Translations under genes and position numbers: made by a program
Notes under the pieces: model-generated
Told to the model about the DNA's origin: nothing
The model's input: only the letters and a program-made list of their open reading frames with translations
Databases searched by the model: none
Shown here: positions 18,401-22,557 of the stretch, one piece after another
Layout: every line of letters starts with the position of its first letter
Numbering within the stretch: the first letter of the stretch is position 1
Source of the DNA: Paracoccaceae bacterium
GTDB taxonomy: Bacteria > Pseudomonadota > Alphaproteobacteria > Rhodobacterales > Rhodobacteraceae
Direction of reading: 5' to 3'
Assembly (NCBI GenBank): GCA_016937725.1
Contig: JAFGVZ010000178.1
Span: 1 to 22,557 of the forward strand
DNA length: 22,557 bases

Positions 18401-20671
18401 TCCGGCATCGGTGTCCTCCTGCGGCTTCGCAACGGCCACAAACCCGCCGTTGCGCTCTACGATGTCGTAGGTGGCTGGGTCGATGCCGTCGCGGGTGATC
18501 TTCTGGCGCAGCGCATTGGCGCTCTTGAACGGTGTGCCATCTGGGCGCGCAATTGTGTCTGGTGAAACTGCTGGCGCGGCATCAGGCTCCACACCCTGAC
18601 CCAGCACGCCCAAAGATTGATCCGGCTGCACGTCGCCGCCCGGCTTTGGCGTCTCGATCAGGCTTTCATCGGCCCGCGCCAGCGCGTCGGCCTCGGCGCG
18701 CTGCGCTTCTTGCTGCTCAATATAGGCCTCAATGGCGCTGCGGATCGCGCGCAGATCCTCGCCTTCGCCAAATTCGCGGGCGATACCGTCGATGTCGGCC
18801 AATGTGCGTTCAGCTTGCCCAACGCTGGTCAGGTTGCCCGCAATCTCGCCCATTTCCTGAACGGCAAGGTCGTATTCGTTTGGGTCAATCTCTGGCGGGA
18901 TTGCCTCGCCGGGCACGGCGGCCGCGTCAGCCGGGCGGCCAGTCACAACATCATCGCGCGGCGTCAGCGTGACGATACCGGCCTCGATGTCGGCGCGGGC
19001 AATCTCGCCAATCTCGCCCGTTTCCGGGTCCATGAGCTGAATGCCGGTTTCGGTTTCCCCGACAATGACCACGTTTTCCGGGGCGATGTCGCCACGAAAC
19101 TCAAGCGTTGCTGGAATTTGCTGCCCGGTGCCGCCGCTTTGAGGCTGTGGGGCACTCGCTGCCACTGGCCCCGCCTCTGGGGGTTGCGGCTGAGCACCGG
19201 GCATACCGGGCTGCGGCGAGACCATCTCCGCGCCGGTATCTGGTTGTGGTGTTGTGCGGCGCGCGCCCTCTTGACGGGCGGCTGCCATGCTGCCGGGTTT
19301 GGCGGGCGGCTCAACTGGCTGCGCTTGCTGGGAAAGGGGTGGCTCGACAGGCGCGACAGGATCGCCCGGCGTGGTGACTCCTGCACCCTCGCCCATTTCG
19401 TCATTTTCACGCCCCGCGCCCGCGCCTTGCAGCGCACCGGCCACACCGCCGACAGGGGCACCGCCAAGGGCGCCCATCAGAAAATCAGCGAAGGTGTCTT
19501 CGGCAAGGTCCACTTCCATATCGGTCGCAACCTGCGTGCCAAACCGGGCCGCAACACCTTCTACTGCCTCTTGAAAGCCCTCCTCCAAACCACCAATTGC
19601 CGCGCGGGTCGTGCCTTGGCGCAGCGCGCCGCCTGTCTGGCCCACGCCTGCGGGCAAAGCCCCACGCATGATGGCTGTTGTGGTCGCGCCGCCAAGGGCA
19701 CCAATCGGCGCTGTCAGCAATGCAGACACAAAGCCTGCTGCATCCTTGGCCTGTTCAAACGCTTCTTCCTCAGACATGCCCGCGGCGCGCAGCTCGCGGA
19801 AATACCCGGATTCACGCTCAAGCGCGCTGACACCGCTTGCGTCACGCTCTGAGAAAGCTTCCTCGACCACTTGCCGGGCCAATTCTGCGCCACCGCCCGC
19901 GGATTGCGCGCCGCCTACCACTGCGGCGCCTGCCCCGCCTGTTACAATGCCCGCAGCGACAACTGGCAAGAATGAGCCAAGAACATCGGCGGCCAGCAAA
20001 GCATACCCGTAAGGCGACGGGTCTTCACCCATGCTCCATGTGCTTGGCTTGAACAGGTTGCCCGAAGGCATAGACTGCTGAATAGCCAGCTTCGCATCAT
20101 CTGACACGCCGCCGCGCATATCGTTGCCCAGATCGCGCAGGAAGTCACCACCTGCCCGGCCAAGGCGTGCGGTCAAACCCGGCTCATAATCGGCATCGCC
20201 GCGCAGAACGTGCAGAGGGGCGTCGGCAAGCTGGCCAACGCCTTCGACTGCGGCGCCGGTCCCTGCCACAAGCGCACCACCAAGCTGGCGCCCCAAACTT
20301 CCTGCTACACCGGGCTGATCTTCTGCCTGCTGCGCGGTTTGCTGCGCGCGCGCGGCGCGTGCCGCCGCCATGCGGTCGGGATAAAGGGTTTCGCCAATTT
20401 CACGGGCGCGGGCAAGGAACGCATCGGACTGATTCCCGGCCAGCCCCCGGATCACGTCTTTGACGTTCGCGCCCTCAGCTATCGCCGGGCCAAGCTCGGC
20501 CGCTGCGGCCCGCGTAACCTCAAGAAGCTCGTCAGGGTCGTTGACGCCTGCCTTTTCGCCAATGGCAAGAAGAACGTTGACAGGGACGCCCGTTCTCCGC
20601 GCCTCGTCTTCAATCTGCCCAAAGGTGCCGCGGTTCTTTTCGGGGTTGTCGCGGTCCAAGATGTTGAACAT
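6410..20671 (-). CDS. Giant polyvalent protein, 4753 aa: ejection-type head, InPase, DNA methylase, helicase, zincin, PLxRFG
   Basis: This uninterrupted frame starts at ATG 20671 (AAAGG 7 nt upstream). Approximate domain order: 12-95 helical; 210-440 Ala/Gly-rich with hydrophobic segments, like ejection proteins; 709-751 DdrB-like (RPDGTPFKSANALRQK); 1070-1215 polyvalent pyrophosphatase (MPAHYGRILRTEGADGDHVD, DEHKVMLGF); 1500-1575 DarB-like helical segment; 1690-2010 N6-adenine methylase (VYEPGMGVGGF, GNPPFSR); 2530-3190 SF2/Snf2 helicase (Walker A TVGAGKT near 2566, VDEAHLF near 2758, SGTPITNT, QRNGRGIRQG near 3110); 3194-3390 coiled coil; 3450-3540 LPD3-like; 3590-3740 zincin (HEIVHAL with downstream EEGVAELY); PLMRHG near 4070, a PLxRFG variant; then an LPD38-like region with hydrophobic segments near 4250-4300 and 4470-4505. 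P1 DarB, which protects entering DNA from type I restriction, shares the methylase-helicase core. Virion packaging and ejection are inference. Three linkers carry open +1-frame genes. Confidence 0.93.
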   Translation of the reverse strand: MFNILDRDNPEKNRGTFGQIEDEARRTGVPVNVLLAIGEKAGVNDPDELLEVTRAAAAELGPAIAEGANVKDVIRGLAGNQSDAFLARAREIGETLYPDRMAAARAARAQQTAQQAEDQPGVAGSLGRQLGGALVAGTGAAVEGVGQLADAPLHVLRGDADYEPGLTARLGRAGGDFLRDLGNDMRGGVSDDAKLAIQQSMPSGNLFKPSTWSMGEDPSPYGYALLAADVLGSFLPVVAAGIVTGGAGAAVVGGAQSAGGGAELARQVVEEAFSERDASGVSALERESGYFRELRAAGMSEEEAFEQAKDAAGFVSALLTAPIGALGGATTTAIMRGALPAGVGQTGGALRQGTTRAAIGGLEEGFQEAVEGVAARFGTQVATDMEVDLAEDTFADFLMGALGGAPVGGVAGALQGAGAGRENDEMGEGAGVTTPGDPVAPVEPPLSQQAQPVEPPAKPGSMAAARQEGARRTTPQPDTGAEMVSPQPGMPGAQPQPPEAGPVAASAPQPQSGGTGQQIPATLEFRGDIAPENVVIVGETETGIQLMDPETGEIGEIARADIEAGIVTLTPRDDVVTGRPADAAAVPGEAIPPEIDPNEYDLAVQEMGEIAGNLTSVGQAERTLADIDGIAREFGEGEDLRAIRSAIEAYIEQQEAQRAEADALARADESLIETPKPGGDVQPDQSLGVLGQGVEPDAAPAVSPDTIARPDGTPFKSANALRQKITRDGIDPATYDIVERNGGFVAVAKPQEDTDAGMLDDVATGDQANAAGRSDQQEEGQEAAQADRGERPDQSPSPDGTVGVSGVSGPAQTGEPTPALNAAPEPTPDNFPFSDSETGGPGAQARSWLSRAPDDVILNTPNMGLSENWLRTERQRRKIGEYAEPTPTEGEQTDGIQQGQQEGLQQQGREEEVTPGDQPTVTVEDIRERAAILRGLPKDRPPQVDGVSIKWDERQGGFIFSRKHKDKVLEAAYVVEDDMAAEAAKATGNPVRKATPEQVDLIRESLLNADGRVTTFSGGEVAIGDQRIDAREYDAIVDQMIAEGVLDEDGKPKSGGTADQIEQAAAETDPNPTPAQAEAENYKTGKADWRGLKLSIENRKGGTRSKINPDGTTAWSVTMPAHYGRILRTEGADGDHVDFYMGDNPDSDRVFVVDQKDAETGSFDEHKVMLGFNTQKEAKDAYLAGFSDGKGAQRWGGVTAMSVADLGQIIGDKAKWQKPMKMAVETVDSRDNGLAVRNVNINVVGADGKTDAERGEPLKRTMTTDDGYRVEWDEKGTTIFHPRGPGIRSTMRRLTDAEVNEYLDSVRVPEVDAGIQAKFPAKYQAKVTPESSKVSPGYDRVMVNGEPGTDQERMTSDGFVVKRKVNETVVLGPDGSRVYTGPHDATEGTVNRAIKIEREKSQKLPARANDWWRSLHKDQRTTALGEAGFLGREWADLTTEERVEIFQGTADSVATQSTPATSKPKAETEKPAPGILGALSQEKQDRAAELKRRLAEKARNQTSSGLDPEYITLGGELVALYVEAGTKRFAQMLADFAESTGLTMRQAQAPMRAAYNHVRDEMDLNGEDVSEFDTADQVMAEIRKAFAAETENPTFAEGAEPDTVPDATATEGNQDDQRSDASPDRTSAREGEGNPASGQGQADGTRRGSDAAGSAERGPEPSQERSSSGSDAARDGATGRSGRADEQLGARDHVIEAGGLTLARGEKTHARESIAALRVLRTIQAEGRPATADERAALAKYGGAGTLSGTLPNEAGKIRFPDLAAEIDALLSPEEKATLSRTSQYAFYTAESALRGMWSLARQLGFSGGRVYEPGMGVGGFAGTKPGDIRAETSYQGLELDLVTAQIAQALYPRQTIQQGDFTKTPLPQNYYDMVIGNPPFSRTQIQNDPAYPQRFMIHDYFFAKSIDAVRPGGLLMFITSAGTMNKSDTKARDYLADRADLVGAIRLPNTAFKLNGTEVTTDIIVLRKRIDGETEANPSWRESVKTDLPDGKGGTGQAFVNRYFLDNPDMILGEQGLFDKLTAGARVGVRPLEGADLGADIARAAQAFPRDVMSDAAPSTELGAVDSASPETKRGGFYIKDGVLHQFDGNAGVEVGLRSKENPKGIPKADHERIMGLVPIKMALRDVYAADLDGKDASEARAALNKAYDAFVKRFGPINKEVRTERAPSRVQLESARQRAAEDARSRGEPFDIGSFDAGPMIEAGAKMADIARARAEAMERPGYREGDFDPRSVPETVIVKRPNIDPFLGNKDRLGDQEGYRLRSIEKVDKETGEVSKAAIFTEPAVRKTKKPQINSPEDALLYTLAERGRIDVAAIAKLAGVSEESALEDLKGKIFKNQESGQYETRAKYLSGNVRRKLKEAEAAAKFDPSYSGNVRELMDVQPEPIPASDIRVPVGAHWFDPVIYGQYARSKGLQLTASFKRSLGIWTVDGDTKSAAARNDWGTEDLPFADLMRLVMNNKSIQVRRTRRTPEGGTESFLDEEATQAAQDKAQEIRSDFSDWFWSDEARASEMEALYNETFNAEVAPQYDGGYLTTPGVNSGWDWRPHQSGVIARILQSGNTYMAHTVGAGKTSAMIGAGMEARRLGLARKPMYVVPNHMLDQFSKEFYEQYPLANVAIADESRFHTSRRKEFVADIAMNDYDAVVITHSAFELIPPSEAAVTLAVQDMLKDVREVYDSTSAGERGLDQALLGSIKSIAGSLGVDVKQVEGAKMNTRKKIEQLLEAAEQKIQRQTSTANKDQVFTFDEIGVDMMFVDEAHLFRKLSFATQNGNIKGIDPNGSAASMDLFIKTRVVDQNNPGRGLILASGTPITNTMAELFSLSRYIQLQALEERGVSSFDAWAATFGMTETTLEQDPAGGYKQVTRFSKFVNTPELSLMVRQVMDIVSGPDLEQYVTRPKLKGGKRNLVVVDPTPEVKRFQEGLAARMEIISQRKGPVQKGDDILLSVINDGRLAAIDMRLVDPASSGQGSKLETAIQNVYRKWKDGDNAPLHEAKREGGYSEKPVMRGPTTQIVFSTLGVNPSKHNPGFSVHRFMKSELIRMGVPANDIILAEELNSHGKRQRAFNDMNEGKKRILIGSKTLFTGVNAQKRIAAIHNLDPLWYPADDEQRNGRGIRQGNMNPEIEIFDYSTKGTYDATMWQMMGRKAAFIEAFYRGDPTVREMEDLGEASQFEQAKAMTTADPRVQILTDMKAERDTLSRRKNALVSQRRRLDQQEKIALRTAEIQEAELPVWEALAARVIDTKGDAFSATVGDQTYDNRSEAGNALISAADNLLADPDGPVRQDVGMIGGLPVQIRISRAAQTTTFVVPTGEGNGIDVGWSIEPVGMVRRIENATQGLKEVPEKMRADIAEYREKAAGYAEARSRLKDFADQAKLDELEDKISDLESEMLSEADDEKQSRFNQEPVASLRGDELGDWSDIRQLGRKVEAWYRDNLIGTSVTNAETGMDIQFNRRGAKKVSGRKGDELLRIVPALREILANGSLVASEGDKKGRDEVVSVHKFQANVDLAGKPVTVIATVREMSDGTFHYDLSKEAYGARVLQDNSPANPTVEPDGPTSAFEGDPAEFNLDFAGNPVNASEQQTADPEIKSSDIAAIKSAVGAELRRAGLDGAVAAQVVRGLSNVAGVPIQGRQRGAQIEVNPDSADGALGTLRHEIVHALRDAGLWGKPYGLFTRAEWQGMVAAARADRALMARIESMYPDLNQTARMEEGVAELYRLWARNADQRSGLDAAFQKIRAFFQAMANAFRGQGFQSAAMTFERIARGDVGGRGPDEPGGSGTSATERDMSRESRFDPARRPDGKFASKAAEYSRALLGDSGKVTGTKERGLMGQILTDAMGGKSDKTNLLALVPGEPLMRELAKNIRSAQKYLNLKHDMSAMKNNRQAVAAGTAEKWGAWSRKNGKSNDRMMALMHDATIAGLDPAEPFTVRPKGTNEGKAAYAAFIDMKKREYEELRKRWDMLPSKAHEIYREVRDAYREVADTERGILLDNVAKAMEINLKKAQRKYDDRIREIEEEGLTGDAREAAVAEAKERLAQVKKRDGYGRKARLNNMRLMFEQNEVPAPYFPLMRHGNYYVTLKNADGKIESFSKFESARQRDQAAAELRREYPEMEVKIGTMPTGGATAGDVDPTFVAEVEALLGASNPDPALMDAIWQKYLESLPDLSMRKSRIHRKGTPGYSSDAFRNFSHQMFHSATQLARLKYGQDMRLALDDAHREADESADPDRAQLVVNEMEKRHDWVMNPQSSAWSTVATTAAFIYYLGATPGAALVNLSQTVVVGVPVLAAAFEKGTVAGAGRQLSRALRQFGQSKGNLLRSKHLSDEEKVMLKRAHDEGVVEKTQNHDLTNYAESGIAYNDRRQKVMGAISWMFHQAEVLNREITFIAALRMAKENGMHGEQAYQKAKELDYKVHFDYQSESRPRLQFNDWVRVFTIFRNYQLNMLFRLFRDLHQSFNGESEADRREARAQLIGISGMMMIMAGVTGTWGYALLTTLAGMFLPGGADEAEEEVKEAIVNLLGRDLGGALLKGVPGHATGVDLSSRMGMPELWFRRPDRQQEGQDLYNHWLEQLLGPAAGIVGNQFRAYQAMKEGEWVKGFETAVPKAIRDVSRSIRYSQEGVTTWNGNPIIEDVSPTEALTQALGFTPARVSERYEVNRFMKNEEMRIRGQRTRLMGQAYDEIKTGGPLSDRTKRAIAEFNAEYPSYPITADTLRASFRARARGETETVDGVRINSRLDAQIREDRAPYLYQ
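15607..15828 (-). CDS. Overprinted small gene inside the giant frame, 73 aa
   Basis: ATG 15828 is preceded by GGAAGGA with AAGGA 7 nt upstream, and the frame ends in TAG at 15607-15609. The product begins MINEVTQALIEQAPEKAKEI and includes GKGKLTEHVEEVTRRAAQNV; it is charged, helix-forming and of normal protein composition. Over the same bases the giant protein (its residues about 1615-1689) is a low-complexity Gly/Ser/Asp/Arg linker. By my count GC at third positions is 56 of 73 in the nested frame and 23 of 74 in the giant frame, while the methylase domain nearby runs near 69%. The base pattern therefore follows the nested frame. It lies in the +1 frame relative to the giant gene. No family is recognised. 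It could be a real overlapping gene or a relic of a gene absorbed into the larger one. Confidence 0.55.
   Translation of the reverse strand: MINEVTQALIEQAPEKAKEIQRRGKGKLTEHVEEVTRRAAQNVGLSQAKNDPALEVMLREMAQQDALDELMNN
17932..17991 (-). CDS. Overprinted 19-aa Lys/Ser/Gly-rich peptide inside the giant frame
   Basis: The frame reads MAYSKGSKKGCSSKGGKKK and a TAA. AAGGAG at 18001-18006 stands 9 nt before the ATG. Over the same bases the giant protein reads as a Gln/Glu/Gly-rich linker (residues about 894-914). The peptide is strongly basic with one Cys, similar in style to tiny Lys-rich proteins listed in some podophage genomes. Nearly all its codons end in G or C. It is in the same +1 frame as the two other nested genes. 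It is too short for composition alone to prove coding; the Shine-Dalgarno and the company of the other two nested genes are the main support. Confidence 0.4.
   Translation of the reverse strand: MAYSKGSKKGCSSKGGKKK
18211..18408 (-). CDS. Overprinted small basic protein inside the giant frame, 65 aa
   Basis: A perfect AGGAGG at 18415-18420 stands 6 nt before ATG 18408. The product begins MPECWMTWQQAIKQMQRDGL and continues ISKKKAKKLRKLIAENDL, a Lys-rich amphipathic helix at about residues 21-38. It ends in a His/Pro-containing tail and stops at TGA 18211-18213. In the giant frame this stretch (residues about 755-821) is an Asp/Gln/Gly/Pro-rich linker just after the DdrB-like segment. By my count third-position GC is 53 of 65 codons in the nested frame but 21 of 66 in the giant frame. 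It shares the +1 frame with the nested genes at 15607 and 17932. The function is unknown; the basic helix could bind nucleic acid or a membrane. Confidence 0.55.
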   Translation of the reverse strand: MPECWMTWQQAIKQMQRDGLISKKKAKKLRKLIAENDLISHHHPMAPLVSAVYLVQLKPANQHLH

Positions 20672-20711
20672 AGCAGCGCCTTTCAGCCAGAGTTGGCACA
20701 CAATATCTTGT

Positions 20712-20738
20712 AAATGCACCCCGGTGAAGGGCACATTT
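20712..20738 (-). other. Hairpin in the leader of the giant gene
   Basis: In the 71-nt gap between the two large genes, the minus-strand RNA can form a 10-bp stem, AAAUGUGCCC with GGGUGCAUUU, around a 7-nt loop (two G-U pairs). It lies about 40 nt before the giant gene's ATG, with the Shine-Dalgarno downstream of it. There is no U run, so it is not an intrinsic terminator. It might be an RNA processing or stability site that sets the ratio of the two proteins. Confidence 0.35.
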
Positions 20739-20742
20739 TGTA

Positions 20743-22557
20743 TTATGGGGCGTAAACGGGCACATCGGCAGCGCGTTGGCCGCCAATCAGCCGGTCATAT
20801 TCCGCCTCTGCCGCCCGCAAGATTTCAGGCGTTACGCCTTCGACGCCCGCCATTTCTTTGGCAAGAGACGCAATCGCTTCGGCCCGGTCCTGTGCGCTAA
20901 TCTGCTCAGGGCGATTGCCAGATTGAGCCGCGCGTTCCTTCTCGACCTCGGACATCATGCGCTCAACCACTGTATCCGGGGCCATTGCACCAATAATAGC
21001 CGTGCCAATCATCCCTTGAGCGCCCTGAATGCTCTGCGTAAATTGTCGGCCTGTTGCGTTGTCCTTAAAAGTCACCGTCATGCCTACAATTTCGCCATCA
21101 TCGTTTTCGTTCCATTTGGTTTTGCTTTTCACCACGCTCAAGCCATCGTCGTAATAGCCCTTCATGTTGTAAAGATCGGTAATTGCACCCAGCAAGGACT
21201 CCTTGTCGCCTAGCTGCATGTAAACCATGGCTTCGCCCCATTTTTCGATACCGGCCTGAACCTTTTTATCTTTCACCCACTCTTGGACCATTTTAGCTTT
21301 TTCAAAATTGCCGCTCCGAACATAGAGTTGCTCAAGTTCGGCTGCGGCCTGCAAATTCCAGCTTTCGGCAATCCCGCGCCCGGCTTGCTCTGCGATTCGG
21401 CGGTTTTCGGCGGGCGTGGTTTCGCCGCGGGCGGCCTCTGCAATGCTGACGCCCTCGCTGCGCGTGGCGTCGGCAATCGCGTTCTGGATCGCCTCGCCCC
21501 CGGCGCTGCGAATGCTGGGGGCTTCCGCGACGGGCCGGGCGCCGCTGATCTGCAACGCTTGCGCCGCGGCGCGGGTCGGGCCTTGGCCCTGATTGCGGGC
21601 GTTCGGCTGGGCAACAGGCTGCGCGGCTGGTGCGCGTGACGTGGGCGCGGGCTGCGTGCTGGCCCGATCTTGCGCTTCAAGGTAGCGCTGTGCGTCCTTC
21701 ATGCTGGAACCACGGTCATACATACGCGCGCCCGCGTCCATTGCCCCGACTGCGGATAGTGCGCCACCAGCCACGTCCGCAGCCGTAGAGGCGATACCCA
21801 TGCCAGAACGGTTCAGCCGATCCATTACCGCTGTCACCGGGTCTCCTGCCGGCAAGATGCTCATTGCCTTATCGCGGGTCTGCGTTGCGCGGGCTTGTGC
21901 TTCAGGGCTGGCTGCCGGGCGATCTGGGCGCGGCGCATTGGCCGCGCGCTCCTGTGCAACCATGTCCTCCATGGTGCCCCGGCGCGGCGCGTCTGAACGA
22001 ATGCCGCGTGTGGCCTCCTGATAGTCGGAATAGCCCTGCCCGCGCCCCTGAACGGCATCAACGGTTGCCTGCCCCGGTTCTGCGCGCGGTGCTTGCGGCC
22101 CGCCTTCCGGCATGGTCGAGGCAAAGGCCGGGCTGGCGAAAAGCGAAATACCGGGCCGGGCGGGCGCTTGCTGTGGCTGCTCCTTCGGCGCGGCCTCTGC
22201 AACCTGCGTCTCGCGCGCCTGCGGGGGCGGTGCTACGCTTGCCTGATCTTGGGCCACACGGGCGGCTTCCACGTTACGCATCAGGCGGTCTTGCATCATC
22301 GAAGACGCGGCGGCCTGATCCGGGTTTTGGCTTGCGCCAATATCCACCATAGAAATGGCGGCCTGCGATGCAGGGGCTTCTACGCGCCCCTGATCGCCTT
22401 GCGGTTCATCAAGCGGAACGGCATCCATTATCGAAATGGCCTGCCCGCCCTGTTGTGGCGCCCCGATCCGGCTCAGAAGCTCGGATTCCTGCCGCTCAAA
22501 CTCCTCGGCGCTGGCGCGTTCTTCTTCCTCTTTTGTGATTTGGCGCTGACGGTCTTC
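20743..22557 (-). CDS. Large internal-virion-type protein, partial at N terminus (604 codons visible)
   Basis: The frame is open to the window edge; the visible N-terminal part is a charged coiled coil (ITKEEEERASAEEFERQESE), so the true start is outside. An internal ATG at 22428 is in frame but not needed. Much of residues 45-390 is Ala/Pro/Gln-rich and probably disordered, with a glycine-rich hydrophobic patch (AADVAGGALSAVGAMDAG). From about residue 395 a folded helical part appears, with TPR-like helix pairs (LEQLYVRSGNFEKAKMVQEW and AMVYMQLGDKESLLGAI), then a beta-rich piece (DGEIVGMTVTFKDNATGRQF) and a final helix. The gene lies 71 nt upstream of the giant gene on the same strand. In podovirus-like phages the proteins just before the largest virion protein are usually internal core or ejection proteins, which is my inferred role. 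Confidence 0.7.
   Translation of the reverse strand, partial: EDRQRQITKEEEERASAEEFERQESELLSRIGAPQQGGQAISIMDAVPLDEPQGDQGRVEAPASQAAISMVDIGASQNPDQAAASSMMQDRLMRNVEAARVAQDQASVAPPPQARETQVAEAAPKEQPQQAPARPGISLFASPAFASTMPEGGPQAPRAEPGQATVDAVQGRGQGYSDYQEATRGIRSDAPRRGTMEDMVAQERAANAPRPDRPAASPEAQARATQTRDKAMSILPAGDPVTAVMDRLNRSGMGIASTAADVAGGALSAVGAMDAGARMYDRGSSMKDAQRYLEAQDRASTQPAPTSRAPAAQPVAQPNARNQGQGPTRAAAQALQISGARPVAEAPSIRSAGGEAIQNAIADATRSEGVSIAEAARGETTPAENRRIAEQAGRGIAESWNLQAAAELEQLYVRSGNFEKAKMVQEWVKDKKVQAGIEKWGEAMVYMQLGDKESLLGAITDLYNMKGYYDDGLSVVKSKTKWNENDDGEIVGMTVTFKDNATGRQFTQSIQGAQGMIGTAIIGAMAPDTVVERMMSEVEKERAAQSGNRPEQISAQDRAEAIASLAKEMAGVEGVTPEILRAAEAEYDRLIGGQRAADVPVYAP

Noticed and set aside
18964..19467. 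Another +1-frame minus-strand ORF in a giant-gene linker
   Set aside because: Its start has no Shine-Dalgarno, the product is Arg/Ser/Pro-rich, and the giant frame keeps a normal high third-position GC there (about two thirds). It therefore lacks the signs seen in the three accepted nested genes.
18617..19852. Plus-strand open frame of 411 codons, with similar ones at 10151-11428 and 17174-18124
   Set aside because: These are antisense shadows of the giant gene: skewed composition, no Shine-Dalgarno worth noting and no recognisable domain.
1..22557. tRNA genes, rRNA, CRISPR arrays and insertion sequences
   Set aside because: None could be supported by eye on either strand; the 11-bp tRNA-like end at 1375 is far too short to be a tRNA gene.

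Overview
This window is part of a temperate tailed-phage genome, as a prophage or free phage, from a GC-rich host. The host is probably an alphaproteobacterium of the Rhodobacterales type. This rests on the codon use, a DUF6538-like tyrosine integrase, the J-domain-like phage protein and an enormous polyvalent protein with a PLxRFG-like motif; no host gene is visible. A single very large virion protein next to a lysis cassette suggests a podovirus-like layout (inference).

Layout. (1) Positions 1-1151, plus strand: a tightly overlapping chain of small accessory genes. These are the tail of an Ala/Asp-rich protein, a 62-aa protein, a Lar-like zinc ribbon, a 35-aa putative secreted peptide and a J-domain-like protein without an HPD tripeptide. 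(2) 1152-1385: a non-coding stretch closed by a perfect 20-bp inverted repeat with alternative internal pairing. (3) 1386-2654, minus strand: a tyrosine integrase. (4) 2655-2935: a divergent control region with four GTGCAGC repeats. (5) 2936-4499, plus strand: four small overlapping genes of unknown function, two sharing a short motif. (6) 4384-6371, minus strand: a lysis cassette made of three small membrane proteins (holin candidates), a GH19-like endolysin and overlapping inner and outer spanins. (7) 6410-20671, minus strand: one reading frame of 4753 codons. (8) 20743 to the window end, minus strand: a second virion-type protein, cut by the window edge.

The giant protein reads, from N to C terminus: an Ala/Gly-rich ejection-protein-like head, a DdrB-like segment, an inorganic-pyrophosphatase-like polyvalent domain, a DarB-like helical segment, an N6-adenine DNA methylase, an SF2/Snf2-type helicase, a coiled coil, an LPD3-like domain, an HExxH zincin peptidase and a PLxRFG/LPD38-like C-terminal half with hydrophobic segments. 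The likely theme, by analogy with P1 DarB and other polyvalent proteins, is a virion-carried protein delivered with the DNA that helps entry and counters host defence.

The most unexpected signal lies inside that gene. Three short open frames (73, 65 and 19 codons) sit in its low-complexity linkers. All are on the same strand and in the same +1 frame, and each starts with ATG 6-9 nt after a strong Shine-Dalgarno sequence. In the two longer ones GC at third codon positions is about 77-82% in the nested frame, against about 31-32% in the giant frame over the same bases. They look like overprinted genes hidden in the linkers of the giant protein.
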